Below are positions 26,601 to 34,295 of a stretch of DNA of 64,000 nucleotides, piece by piece. The stretch is taken from assembly GCA_002427605.1 (NCBI GenBank), contig DIRT01000036.1:418-64417 (forward strand), written 5' to 3'. The DNA comes from Bacteroidales bacterium UBA5429. GTDB lineage: Bacteria > Bacteroidota > Bacteroidia > Bacteroidales > WCHB1-69. The position numbers and the translations under genes were made by a program. The notes beneath the pieces were generated by a model. That model searched no databases and was not told where the DNA came from. It saw only the letters and a program-made list of their open reading frames with translations. The first letter of the stretch is position 1. Every line of letters begins with the position of its first letter.

Positions 26601-28884
26601 AATAGTTGCAACTGGTGGAACAGGTACTCTTACTTATACATTAGGAACACTATCTAATAATACTGGTGTATTCACAGTACCTGCAGGTAATTATGCGTAC
26701 TCTGTAAAAGACGAAAATAATTGTGAAGTTATTTCTACACTAGTTTTTACTGTTATTGAACCGGCTGAACTTACAGTTGATGCTACTATTACAACTCCTG
26801 TTAAATGTTACGGAGACAATGCTACAGTTACTTTAACAGTTGCTGGTGGAACAGGTCCAACCTACACTTATACATTAGGAACACTTACTAATAATGATGG
26901 TGTATTTAACGTACCCGCAGGACTTTATAAATACTGTGTGGAAGACGCTAGTAGATGCGTGACTGATACTGTTGAAATAAATGTTACTCAACCAGACCCA
27001 CTTACTGCTACTGCTGCTGTTACAACACCTATTCTATGTAATGGCGGAAATGCTACTGTTACCATTACTGCTGAGGGTGGTACCGGAGCTTATTCTTATA
27101 CATTTAATTCCAATACAAATCCAACAGGTGAGTTTACAACTACTGCCGGTACTTATACATACACTGTGAAGGATGAGAATGCATGTGAAACCGCTTCAGC
27201 AACTATAGAGGTTACTCAGCCAGCTGCACTAGATGTTAATCCTGAAATTGTAGATGTAAAGTGTCATGGTGAAGAAACCGGATCAATTAAACTTACTGTA
27301 ATCGGTGGTACAACACCTTATCATTATACATGGAGTCCTGCTGCACCAGATACAAATTATATCGAAAATTTATCCGCCGGTACTTATGAAATTACAGTTA
27401 CTGATGATAATGGATGTACCTTTAAGACTTCGTATAATGTTGTTCAGCCTTATAAGATTGAAATCACTTTTGATCCTGTAGGACCTCTTACAATTTGTGA
27501 TGGTACGACAGAGTCTGTTGAAATTACAGTAACTGGTGGTTCCGAAACTTATACATCCTATGAATGGGATAATGGTTTATCAGGAACAATAGTTAACCTT
27601 GGCGTTGGTGTAAATCGTGTTACTGTTACTGACAATGTGGGTTGTATTGGAGTTGACTCAATTACTATTATTGCTTATGATGTACCAACAATTACATCTG
27701 ATGAAGATCTACAATATTGTAACAATGCTCCATTTGATGTTATAGCTACATCAACAGCTTCAGGTAATTGGAGTGCGCAATTGTATGATGAAAACGGTTC
27801 TATAGGATCAACACAAATTGCTAACGATGTTACGTCTCTTACATTTAGTGTTGATAATTCTCATAGTGATACTGAATTGTATATAGTATTTACATTTACT
27901 GATGAAAACGGTTGTGATTATACTCATACTACTAATAAAATTAAGATTTCAACAGAGCCTCTTTTGAGAATCTATTATACACCAGGACCAAATTCGACTG
28001 ATAATTATGCTACAATTAATCAGTATGATCCTACACAATTCTACTTCATAGTTGATGACTTGTGCAGTTATGGGGATGACTTACGTTTATCTATCGATTA
28101 TCAAATCTATAAAGATGGAAATTTAGTTGATGCATTCTCTAACTACTTCTCAGAAGCAACCAGTATGAACTTCTATATGGGATTACAAAATACAGGATTA
28201 ATGCCTCCAACTTATCAACCAATTGATTATAGCTTGAACCAAGTGGAATCACACTTCCCATATGCAACATCTAATGGCGCAGTTTTGGGTAGCTACCAGT
28301 TTGATTTCTTTACTCTCAGATTCTTGAAAAATCGTGAAGGAACAATTTCTATTGATCACTTCAAAGAACCAGGTGAGTATAGAATTGATTTCCAATTGGT
28401 ATCGCACTACAAAGATGCCTTACATAATCAAGCTCATGGAAACCTTGTTTATGTTAATATGAATGGTGGTAGAGTGGGTGGTAACCAATTCTACGAAGGA
28501 ACTTACTTTACAAGAGTATGGTCAACCAATAGTATGACATATACAGTTGAACCTGCTGCAGCTCCTGCTCCAACTCAACCTACTGTATATGAAAGAGATG
28601 AAGCTAAGGATCCAACAACTCTATCTGTAGATATGAGAATTTATCCTAACCCAGCTGCTCCTGCAGGAGATGTGAAGATTGAATTAACTAATCTATCTTC
28701 AAACGGCGTACTTACTATTGCGAATGTTAATGGTCTTGTACTAGAACAATATCAAATACTAGATCTTAATAATCGTCAAGAAATAGTTGTTCGAGTAAAT
28801 GATTACGCTCCCGGTATCTATTTTGTAACATATAGAGCTAAAGAGGGTATCGTTACTAAGAAATTGGTTATTCAATCGAGATAA
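20620..28884 (+). CDS. Giant T9SS surface protein with HYR-like and SprB-type repeats
   Basis: A 2754-residue exported protein. The signal peptide is about 1-22 (YVVQA|QEE). The N-terminal domain (about 24-260, ECCFWLEN) and C-terminal domain (about 2446-2640, LLRIYYTP) match the 2280-residue paralogue upstream. Residues about 503-862 are four HYR-like modules (DNTAPTF, DNC, ITRTWTVTD, CGNATS). Ig/PKD-like modules follow. Residues about 1494-2353 hold ten or eleven SprB-type repeats of about 78 residues (CHGDNTG-like start, GGT, AGTYTVTVTD-like end, then QP). SprB repeats are known from the mobile gliding adhesin SprB of Flavobacterium johnsoniae. The end (from MRIYPNPAAP, about 2672) is a type A T9SS sorting domain. 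Surface location is well supported; motility is not shown. Confidence 0.9.
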   Translation: MKKYLLFSFLSVLLSMFYVVQAQEEQECCFWLENANPHHPVYDLYSLNPISVGYNTWEYYYFKFENNCNLDPHDKVSIDWSFEMDGQPIDLILLQQLGVEIEMAKPNWVTIPNHFVPSGQLLSGQGTSSALGCPNNTDYPGGLGGPTSNLFCPNAGFTSYYKVGPNDLYNFIYVQFLEYASENNLIRFKVNRKNYKDFKFTFKLVLRKNGEEYQNEYRIADGTTHYYIGGKLSQFDRVLSSFTLEEQTYSEGAIGVCSGETISVGLDPDGNTYDFVENVFIPGEPITRIETVPYYNQSDDCIDFIDSVVTYTLTWSPMPTKPTAEDVVVCGAGDLVFNASHEYSTLYPGVYDDHITYNWYSDAELTTLVHTGATYILADQPVDTHVELWVAATIAGCEGPATHVVGDVYKIPEITLTNPDVLCPETGTKEIIATIANLYTPYNVTAVWTGASQTGFDDTGLNYVIYADVDVTDECNKEYSYSVTITDENTGCSATASSSFILNDTEAPTFTAPADVTVHRKDDCSIDTMATAAGTGIPTDLEDNCTAATALVVTYADFIDVSGTCPSNITITRTWTVTDHCGNATSKDQVITVIDNTAPTFTVPGDITIYRDADCNYDADPDETGRPTAVADNCTPLAELDVVYNDVQETSTVCESNLTITRTWTVTDACGNATSATQTITVEDNTAPTFDVPANITVYRDADCNYNVNPDETGKPTAVADNCTAADDLQVVYTDVVAQTLGECEKNLTITRTWTVTDECGNATSKDQIITVEDDTAPTFTAPVDIAICKDGSGNYDASVAVTGDITNVADNCSAEADITVTHVDNLDHIGKIAEVGRILRTFTIEDECGNTATHVQTITLNPAPIATIAATPDDFCLPTDGSAQEVVVTITPTTTGTYTYSITETEIPVNATDATVTVDIEVSGEYTFTGIITDTETGCKSDPVTVVVVAHDFPDFDIETIQDKVGCRDDVPEFNASVRVTPNPNYTYSIEPQDDVVFNPTTSVFSNMLLKTYTITATHNTSDCEYSQEYTVQFSDAMTPEAQLLLNGEDNDIAVCWTADMQITTLVHDMNNILGHEYLFSIIAPTHVTVHGSNYITIAQPGIYLIGGSVFNVTTGCGDTTWHYVYANAIPDVDITTTGACIGEEITLTANAAPALADPHNYTYKWTSDLTGATVLGTEATLTQTLTEDVTFTVEVTANYNYPGLDPFTCSATENIDIEPYPAPVFELTKLSSVEFCNSITLGKIGINDDGWDATHTWTAQLEGGDPFAVTTQEFDVAVGGTYTVTAVSENGCTYTQTILVDSLHVGFDAIVHAYTEPFVYPADHSADLAFCWSNENKTVWHEVRYTNNPIFEYEYTINTPIQIAQQNNQFSIVTEPGDYMLIGWVINLTTGCRSKNDTLYVYAVETPEFEKSPDQNICAGEEVKIGIRPTGTFDVEWTGNGLTASTDSVTITPAIYGANPTYTATVGVSNNHAKLACTVTEQVVITINPTPEIDAVAVTHVDCHGDNTGKISLTVTGGTGHTYAWAYSETSGGATTPLTAATNPLVDIVAGYYTVTVTNAEGCEVVSSEITVNQPAEALTATVVPTSPLCSDGTGTIVVTATGGTPTYSYAWDPNTSDNTATVTGLATGTYTVTVSDARGCKFIGSADIVIPAQIVKDPSSTITDVACHGGSTGAINFVATGGTGTLQYSINSGLTYQDNGLFTDLSSGNYTITVKDANNCVVNFTDQIVDQPSAALTATITKVDINCHGGATGEATVNATGGTTPYEYEWSTGATTAGITGLSAGTYGVTVTDDNDCTFETSVTITQLPEITLASSSIKHVECKGTSTGGITVVAQGGSGTFEYSINSGIYQNNGVFTLLATGSHVITVRDANHTTCTKDFNFVVEEPAVALTLNASVTDPIACHGDADATVTLIAADGWGKYTYTFNGVGSTTGIFTPIAAGTNYAYQVVDSLGCVIAGTLDVTQPDQLAITSATVTDPIDCYGEEAQVTIVATGGTGTLTYTLGTLSNNTGVFTVPAGNYAYSVKDENNCEVISTLVFTVIEPAELTVDATITTPVKCYGDNATVTLTVAGGTGPTYTYTLGTLTNNDGVFNVPAGLYKYCVEDASRCVTDTVEINVTQPDPLTATAAVTTPILCNGGNATVTITAEGGTGAYSYTFNSNTNPTGEFTTTAGTYTYTVKDENACETASATIEVTQPAALDVNPEIVDVKCHGEETGSIKLTVIGGTTPYHYTWSPAAPDTNYIENLSAGTYEITVTDDNGCTFKTSYNVVQPYKIEITFDPVGPLTICDGTTESVEITVTGGSETYTSYEWDNGLSGTIVNLGVGVNRVTVTDNVGCIGVDSITIIAYDVPTITSDEDLQYCNNAPFDVIATSTASGNWSAQLYDENGSIGSTQIANDVTSLTFSVDNSHSDTELYIVFTFTDENGCDYTHTTNKIKISTEPLLRIYYTPGPNSTDNYATINQYDPTQFYFIVDDLCSYGDDLRLSIDYQIYKDGNLVDAFSNYFSEATSMNFYMGLQNTGLMPPTYQPIDYSLNQVESHFPYATSNGAVLGSYQFDFFTLRFLKNREGTISIDHFKEPGEYRIDFQLVSHYKDALHNQAHGNLVYVNMNGGRVGGNQFYEGTYFTRVWSTNSMTYTVEPAAAPAPTQPTVYERDEAKDPTTLSVDMRIYPNPAAPAGDVKIELTNLSSNGVLTIANVNGLVLEQYQILDLNNRQEIVVRVNDYAPGIYFVTYRAKEGIVTKKLVIQSR
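22420..22960 (+). repeat. Near-identical ~270-bp HYR module repeats
   Basis: The modules starting at about 22411 and 22681 share long runs, including the codons for YRDADCNY, TAVADNC and LTITRTWTVTD, with only scattered changes. High DNA identity implies recent duplication or gene conversion. Confidence 0.8.
25099..27680 (+). repeat. SprB-type repeat array
   Basis: Ten clear modules and one weaker one, each about 230-240 bp. They are recognised by a start like VDCHGDNTG or VKCYGDNA, a central GGTG, an AGTYTVTV-like strand and a closing VTQP. Protein similarity is strong, but DNA identity is lower than in the HYR array, suggesting older expansion. Confidence 0.85.
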
Positions 28885-28901
28885 TCAAAGATATAATTAC
28901 T

Positions 28902-28931
28902 AAAAAGGGTTGGGTCACCAACCCTTTTTTT
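28902..28931 (+). terminator. Terminator after the second giant protein
   Basis: The stem AAAAAGGGTTGG / CCAACCCTTTTT with loop GTCA is followed by a T-run to 28933. A promoter box for the ABC exporter follows immediately. Confidence 0.9.
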
Positions 28932-28935
28932 TTAC

Positions 28936-28943
28936 TATCTTTG
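28936..28943 (+). promoter_or_regulatory. -7 promoter box for the ABC exporter and trmB
   Basis: TATCTTTG, exact TAnnTTTG, 17 bp before the ATG at 28961; it sits directly after the terminator T-run. Confidence 0.75.
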
Positions 28944-28960
28944 CACCTAAATTTAATTCA

Positions 28961-30760
28961 ATGAAAAAAAGACCATTATTGTCTCAATTGTTGTTGCCCT
29001 TTAAAGGTCGTTTTTTTCTGATTTTTATTCTCAATCTGATTTCAGTTGCACTGACAATCTTGACATTTTTAACTCTGGAACCCCTGGTTAGTCTCCTTTT
29101 TACCGGCTCATTAGAACAATCCTCTCCGCTCTCTCACTATATTGTTAATCTTTTATCTTCTTACTTTTCTATTGAACAACTTTATCATTCGATATACTCG
29201 TTATCCCTTTTTATAATCATTCTGTTTCTTTTGAAAAATCTTTTTTTCGTGCTTTCTCAATTTGTTATGGCACCGATTAAGAGTTCTATACTACAAGATT
29301 TGAGAAATAGGATTTATTACAAATTAACTATTCTACCACTTTCATTTTATAAAACAGGTCAACGTGGGGATTTGATCTCCAGAGCGGTGAATGATACCCA
29401 AGAGGTTGAGTTTACTATCATGCAATCGATATATACCTTTTTAATGGAACCCATTGCAATTCTAATCTATTTGGGTACATTGATTGTGATTTCTCCTCAT
29501 TTGACTTTGTTTGTTGCAATTCTACTACCTATTTCTGCCTTTTTTATTTCCAGAGTTTCTAGAAAATTGAGAAAGCGTACCGGTTTGGCAAAATTGAAAT
29601 TGGGCTCCCTTTTTTCTCATGTGGAAGAAACTGTATCGGGGATTAAAATCATTAAAGGATTTCAGGCACAATCTCATTCAGAGCAAGTTTTTAAAAACTT
29701 AAATGATAGTTTTACGGAACTACAAAAAAAGATCTATAGGAAAGTAGAATTGGCGTCACCAGTTTCAGAATTTTTAGGGGTAACCGTTGTGATGTTGATA
29801 CTGATTTATGGTGGTGTGCGTGTTTTGGAGGGGTCATTGACTCTTTCTGCCCCCCTTTTTATCGTTTATATTGCCTTGTTCACACAAATTATTAATCCCG
29901 CTAAAAACCTGGCTGCCGCCGTTGCAAACTTAAGACGTGGTCAAGCTGCTATCGACCGGATTAATGAATTGTTGGATGCAGAAGAGGTGATACTGGAAAA
30001 AGAGAATCCAATTTCTATAACTCAATTGAATAACAAAATCGAGTATGAAAACGTTTCATTTCAATATGAGGATACACCGGTTATTTCAGATTTTTCCTTA
30101 ACCATCAACAAAGGTGAATTTGTTGCTTTGGTTGGTCCTTCCGGTTCAGGAAAATCAACATTGGTAGACTTGCTGCCCCGCTTTTATGATCCTCATGAGG
30201 GTATAATCAGAGTCGATGGAGTCCCCATTCAGGATTATCGTATCGATCAACTGAGGTCGCTCTATGGAATTGTAACCCAGGACGTTGTTTTATTTAATGA
30301 TACGGTCTTAAATAACATCACCTATGGTTTGGATCAATATGGCATGGATGATGTGATCAAGGCAACTCAAATTGCTTCTGCCTATGATTTTATCATGAAA
30401 CTTCCCAATCAGTTTGAAACGGTCTTATCAGATCGTGGACTCTCTTTATCAGGAGGGGAACGGCAACGATTGAGTATTGCCAGGGCGATTATGCATAATC
30501 CTTCAATTTTGATTTTTGATGAAGCAACCAGTGCTTTAGATTCCGAATCGGAAATTGCAGTGCAGGCAGCGATGGAAATATTGATTAAACACAAAACGAT
30601 GATTGTGGTTGCACATCGGCTGTCAACGATACAAAAAGCGGATAAAATAGTGGTGATGGATCAGGGAAAAATAGTAGAAATGGGATCACACGATGAGCTG
30701 CTGGAGCTCAAAGGATATTATTGGACAATGTGTCAACGAATGCAGGATAACAATAAGTAA
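28961..30760 (+). CDS. ABC exporter, MsbA-like (fused permease and ATPase)
   Basis: A 599-residue half-transporter: six TM segments in the first ~330 residues, then an ABC ATPase. Walker A is GPSGSGKST (about 391-399), the signature LSGGERQR (about 496-503), Walker B ILIFDEATSALD, and the switch His in VVAHRLST. MsbA-type proteins dimerise and flip lipid A core or other lipids across the inner membrane; the substrate here is inferred only from family resemblance. The frame is open to 28910, but the ATG at 28961 follows the promoter correctly and starts MKKRPLL. trmB begins 1 bp after the stop, so the two are co-transcribed. Confidence 0.93.
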   Translation: MKKRPLLSQLLLPFKGRFFLIFILNLISVALTILTFLTLEPLVSLLFTGSLEQSSPLSHYIVNLLSSYFSIEQLYHSIYSLSLFIIILFLLKNLFFVLSQFVMAPIKSSILQDLRNRIYYKLTILPLSFYKTGQRGDLISRAVNDTQEVEFTIMQSIYTFLMEPIAILIYLGTLIVISPHLTLFVAILLPISAFFISRVSRKLRKRTGLAKLKLGSLFSHVEETVSGIKIIKGFQAQSHSEQVFKNLNDSFTELQKKIYRKVELASPVSEFLGVTVVMLILIYGGVRVLEGSLTLSAPLFIVYIALFTQIINPAKNLAAAVANLRRGQAAIDRINELLDAEEVILEKENPISITQLNNKIEYENVSFQYEDTPVISDFSLTINKGEFVALVGPSGSGKSTLVDLLPRFYDPHEGIIRVDGVPIQDYRIDQLRSLYGIVTQDVVLFNDTVLNNITYGLDQYGMDDVIKATQIASAYDFIMKLPNQFETVLSDRGLSLSGGERQRLSIARAIMHNPSILIFDEATSALDSESEIAVQAAMEILIKHKTMIVVAHRLSTIQKADKIVVMDQGKIVEMGSHDELLELKGYYWTMCQRMQDNNK

Positions 30761-30761
30761 T

Positions 30762-31454
30762 ATGGGAAAAAATAAGTTGAGAAGATTTGCTGAGAACGAA
30801 ACTTTTGAGAACCTGTACCAACATCATAACTATAATGCACGGGTTGAGGGGTTCCCCCTTAAAGGTAAATGGCAAAATGAATATTTTAAAAATAATAATC
30901 CTATTGTGCTGGAATTGGGATGTGGCAAGGGTGAATATACTTTGGGATTAGCAAAACGGTTCCCTGATTATAACTTTATCGGTATTGACCGTAAAGGTGC
31001 ACGTTTGTGGAAAGGTGCAAAAGAGGGGTTGGAGCAGAATATAACCAATGCCGCTTTTTTACGGATTAGAATTGAAGATATTGGGTACTATTTTGAGCAA
31101 GGTGAGGTAGCTGAGATTTGGATTACTTTTCCTGATCCTCAGCTTCAAAAAGTGCGCAGAAGGCTCATAGGTCCCAATATGGTGAGTAAATACAGTCAAA
31201 TCTTTCCCTCGACCGGAGGAATTATCCATTTGAAAACAGATAGTCGCGAGCTATATGACTACGTGAAAGAGGAAGCACCCTGTCAGGGATGGATTATTGA
31301 AGAGGATCTTTTTGATATTTATAAAGAGGGAGGAGCTGCTCATCTGACAGAGATTACCACTTTTTATGAGAATATTTGGCTCAAAGAAGGGAAGACGATT
31401 TCTTATCTTAAAATAAAAATAGGACCATATAGTACTGAAAATCAGCATGTTTAA
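30762..31454 (+). CDS. trmB: tRNA (guanine-N7)-methyltransferase
   Basis: Methylates G46 of tRNAs using S-adenosylmethionine. It has 230 residues. The SAM-binding motif is VLELGCGKGEYTLGLA, followed by FIGIDRKGARLW. The TrmB signature is ITFPDPQLQKVRRRL, with HLKTDS further on. The upstream in-frame extension to 30693 overlaps the ABC exporter and is rejected; the ATG at 30762 directly follows its stop. The downstream gap of 251 bp has no gene and carries the secE promoter. Confidence 0.95.
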   Translation: MGKNKLRRFAENETFENLYQHHNYNARVEGFPLKGKWQNEYFKNNNPIVLELGCGKGEYTLGLAKRFPDYNFIGIDRKGARLWKGAKEGLEQNITNAAFLRIRIEDIGYYFEQGEVAEIWITFPDPQLQKVRRRLIGPNMVSKYSQIFPSTGGIIHLKTDSRELYDYVKEEAPCQGWIIEEDLFDIYKEGGAAHLTEITTFYENIWLKEGKTISYLKIKIGPYSTENQHV

Positions 31455-31508
31455 ATATTTTATTAAAAAAAAGATATAAACAGTGCATTATTGATACTTT
31501 TTTTTTGT

Positions 31509-31516
31509 ATATTTGC
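31509..31516 (+). promoter_or_regulatory. -7 promoter box for the secE-nusG-rpl-rpoBC cluster
   Basis: TATATTTG, exact TAnnTTTG. It leaves an untranslated leader of about 180 nt before secE, with a possible hairpin TTTGATTA ... TAATCAAA at about 31577-31606. No tRNA gene is found in this leader. Confidence 0.65.
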
Positions 31517-31705
31517 CGACTCGAAAATTGTAAGATTGGGGTAATGAATTGGCTATTATTCTTTAATACTTATTTTTTTGATTATTAAGAAGTTAGTAAT
31601 CAAAATTTAATACAATGTATTAAAGTAATGAATTTAATAGTTGCATGATTTATTTAAAATCTTTCAAAACCGAGTAATGAATTTATAATTGAAAATAATT
31701 GAAAG

Positions 31706-31900
31706 ATGAAAAAAATAGTTAATTATTTTAAAGCGACTTATGATGAGCTGGTTCACAAAGTGAGCTGGCCAACTGCTAAGGAACTTCAAAGTAGCGTTGT
31801 GATTGTATCCATTGCTTCCCTAATTATAGCACTTATCGTGTTTTTGATGGATGCAGTTTTTAATGCAGGAATACACTTGTTATTTCCGACTATTCATTAA
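31706..31900 (+). CDS. secE: Preprotein translocase subunit SecE
   Basis: Essential single-span clamp of the SecYEG channel. It has 64 residues, the short form usual in Bacteroidota. The conserved amphipathic stretch YDELVHKVSWPTAKELQSS precedes one TM segment (VVIVSIASLIIALIVFLMDAVF). It is first in the cluster, 42 bp before nusG. Confidence 0.96.
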   Translation: MKKIVNYFKATYDELVHKVSWPTAKELQSSVVIVSIASLIIALIVFLMDAVFNAGIHLLFPTIH

Positions 31901-31942
31901 TCAATTATTTTGTTGATCTTTCAACAATCAATCATTTAAACT

Positions 31943-32497
31943 ATGGCGGCAGTTGAAGCAAAGTGGTATGTTATTCGTGCAGTAACCGGAACTGAGAAGA
32001 AAGTTCAGAGTGCGATTGAAAGTGAAGTGGCGAACTCACCTTATTTGAAGGGGAAGGTAATCAGAGTACTTATCCCGGTTGAAAAAGTGTTGCAAATTAG
32101 AAGCGGTAAAAAAGTTTTTAAGGAGAAACCACTTTTTCCCGGCTATGTTTTAATTGAAGCTATCATGACAAGTGAGGTGGCTCATCAATTGTTAGGAGTT
32201 CCCGGTGTGTTGGGTTTTGTAGGCTGTAAGCGTAAAATCGATCCACCTGTTGCTTTGAGACCTGAAGAGGCTGCCCGCATGTTAGGAAAAGTAGACCAAC
32301 TGATTGAATCTGATGCAGAATTGGATATCTCATTCCTGGTTGGTGAAGAAGTTAAAGTGATTGATGGACCTTTCAACACTTTTACCGGAATTATTGAAGA
32401 AGTAAATTCGGAGAAAAAGAGACTAAAAGTTATGGTGAAAATTTTTGGTCGTAAAACTCCTCTCGAATTGGGGTATTTACAAGTTGAAAAGTTGTAG
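31943..32497 (+). CDS. nusG: Transcription termination/antitermination protein NusG
   Basis: RNA polymerase elongation factor that couples to ribosomes or Rho. It has 184 residues. The NGN domain starts WYVIRAVTGTEKKVQ and includes FPGYVLIEA. The C-terminal KOW domain is GEEVKVIDGPFNTFTGIIEE. Normal length and position before rplK. Confidence 0.97.
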   Translation: MAAVEAKWYVIRAVTGTEKKVQSAIESEVANSPYLKGKVIRVLIPVEKVLQIRSGKKVFKEKPLFPGYVLIEAIMTSEVAHQLLGVPGVLGFVGCKRKIDPPVALRPEEAARMLGKVDQLIESDAELDISFLVGEEVKVIDGPFNTFTGIIEEVNSEKKRLKVMVKIFGRKTPLELGYLQVEKL

Positions 32498-32540
32498 GTC
32501 AACACAAGACGTTTAGTTACAAACAGAAAAATTAAAAACA

Positions 32541-32990
32541 ATGGCAAAAGAAGTAGCTGCGCTAATTAAGTTACAAATTAAAGGGGGTGCGGCCAATCCA
32601 TCTCCACCCGTTGGTCCTGCATTGGGAGCAAAAGGTGTGAATATTATGGAGTTTTGTAAACAGTTTAATGCTCGTACACAAGAGTCTGCAGGAAAAGTTA
32701 TTCCTGTGGTAATTACTGTTTATAAAGATAAGTCATTTGACTTTATTACAAAAACCCCCCCGGTGGCTGTTCAGTTAATGGAAGCTACCAAACAAAAGAA
32801 AGGGTCTAAAGAACCTAACCGTAGCAAAATTGGTACTGTTACATGGGATCAAGTTCGTACAATTGCTGAAGCAAAAATGACAGACTTGAACTGCTTTACC
32901 GTTGACTCAGCAATGAGCATGGTTGCAGGTACAGCCCGTAGTATGGGTATCAACGTTAGAGGTGGGCAAAATCCTTTCGAGAATAATTAA
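32541..32990 (+). CDS. rplK: 50S ribosomal protein L11
   Basis: Forms the GTPase-associated centre with L10/L12. It has 149 residues. Recognised by LQIKGGAANPSPPVGPALG near the start, FITKTPPVAVQLM in the middle and a C-terminus with GTARSMGINVRG. 43 bp after nusG. Confidence 0.98.
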   Translation: MAKEVAALIKLQIKGGAANPSPPVGPALGAKGVNIMEFCKQFNARTQESAGKVIPVVITVYKDKSFDFITKTPPVAVQLMEATKQKKGSKEPNRSKIGTVTWDQVRTIAEAKMTDLNCFTVDSAMSMVAGTARSMGINVRGGQNPFENN

Positions 32991-33012
32991 TAATTAAGTA
33001 ATAACAATCAAC

Positions 33013-33708
33013 ATGGCAAAACTGTCAAAAAAACGCAAACAAGCTCTTGCTCAATTTGATAAGACTAAAGTGTACCCTTTAGAAGAAGCTGTTCAAGTTG
33101 TGAAGGATATTACCTATACTAAATTTGATGCATCTTTTGATATCGATGTTCGACTTGGAGTAGACCCAAGAAAAGCAAATCAAATGGTTAGAGGTATTGT
33201 TACTTTACCACATGGAACAGGAAAAGTTGTAAGGGTGTTGGTACTTTGTACCCCTGATAAAGAAGAGGAAGCAACAACAGCTGGAGCAGATTATGTAGGG
33301 TTAGATGAATACGTTGATAAAATCAAAAAAGGTTGGACAGACGTAGACGTGATCATTACTATGCCAAGTGTAATGCCCAAAATTGGTGCATTAGGAAAAA
33401 TACTTGGTCCCAGAGGTTTGATGCCTAATCCTAAAGCTGGTACCGTGACTATGGATGTTGGAAAAGCAGTATCTGATGTGAAAGCCGGTAAGATCGACTT
33501 TAAAGTGGATCGTTATGGAATTATTCACTCAGGAATTGGTAAAATGAGTTTCACTAAAGAACAAATGATTGATAATGTGAGAGAAATTATGTCAACCATT
33601 ATCAAATTAAAACCTACTGCTGCTAAGGGAACATACGTGAGAAGTATTTACCTTTCATCATCTATGAGCCCCGGAGTGCAAGTTGATGTAAAATCAGTGA
33701 CTGTATAA
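33013..33708 (+). CDS. rplA: 50S ribosomal protein L1
   Basis: Ribosomal L1-stalk protein of 231 residues. Diagnostic segments are DVRLGVDPRKANQMVRG, the motif MPKIGALGKILGPRGLMPNP and IDFKVDRYGIIHSGIG. It lies 22 bp after rplK. L1 can repress its own mRNA in other bacteria; no binding site is evident in the short spacers here. Confidence 0.98.
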   Translation: MAKLSKKRKQALAQFDKTKVYPLEEAVQVVKDITYTKFDASFDIDVRLGVDPRKANQMVRGIVTLPHGTGKVVRVLVLCTPDKEEEATTAGADYVGLDEYVDKIKKGWTDVDVIITMPSVMPKIGALGKILGPRGLMPNPKAGTVTMDVGKAVSDVKAGKIDFKVDRYGIIHSGIGKMSFTKEQMIDNVREIMSTIIKLKPTAAKGTYVRSIYLSSSMSPGVQVDVKSVTV

Positions 33709-33729
33709 TCTTAAATCAAAAGAAGAATT

Positions 33730-34245
33730 ATGAAACAAGAACAAAAAAGTGTTATCATAGATGGAATCGCACAAGATTTAGCTGATTATCAACATGTATA
33801 CATTACTGATATTTCAGGGTTTACAGTGGAAACTGTCTCTCAATTGAGAAGATTGTGCTTCCGTAGAGATATTAAGTTAAAAGTAGTGAAAAATACTTTG
33901 CTTAAAAAAGCTATGGAGCAATCTACTATAGATTATTCTGAGATTTTTCCTGTTCTAAAAGGAGAAACATCCATAATGCTTTCTAATACCGGAAATGCAC
34001 CCGCAAAATTAATTAAAGAGTTTAGAGCAAAAAATAAAAAACCTTTAGTTAAAGCAGCATTTATCGAAGGAACAGCCTATTTGGGTGATGATCAATTAGA
34101 AACCTTATGTAATATCAAATCACGTGAAGAATTAATCGGTGATATTGTAGGATTACTTCAGTCTCCTGCGAAAAATGTTATTTCTGCTCTTCAATCGGGT
34201 GGAGCAACTATCGCTGGAGTTGTTAAAACATTATCTGAAAGATAA
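33730..34245 (+). CDS. rplJ: 50S ribosomal protein L10
   Basis: Stalk base that anchors L7/L12 dimers. It has 171 residues. N-terminal VYITDISGFTVETVSQLRR and LKVVKNTLLKKA are typical; the C-terminal helix (REELIGDIVGLLQSPAKNV) binds L12. Only 21 bp separates it from rplA, so there is no long L10 leader. Confidence 0.97.
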   Translation: MKQEQKSVIIDGIAQDLADYQHVYITDISGFTVETVSQLRRLCFRRDIKLKVVKNTLLKKAMEQSTIDYSEIFPVLKGETSIMLSNTGNAPAKLIKEFRAKNKKPLVKAAFIEGTAYLGDDQLETLCNIKSREELIGDIVGLLQSPAKNVISALQSGGATIAGVVKTLSER

Positions 34246-34295
34246 AATAAAATTAATTAAAAATTAGTAAAAAACCAATTTAAAAAATAATCATT

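Noticed and set aside
13135..28884. Possible CRISPR-like array because of regular repeats
   Set aside because: The repeats are protein modules in a single open frame with 230-270-bp periods, not short repeats with unique spacers.
29825..29862. GGAGGGG ... TTTCTGCCCCCC inside the ABC exporter, resembling the dispersed element
   Set aside because: It encodes a normal transmembrane segment of the family (SLTLSAPLFIVY) and lacks the other blocks of the element; chance similarity is more likely.
31455..31705. A tRNA gene before secE
   Set aside because: No cloverleaf could be drawn; the expected tRNA-Trp is after tuf at 8937-9007.
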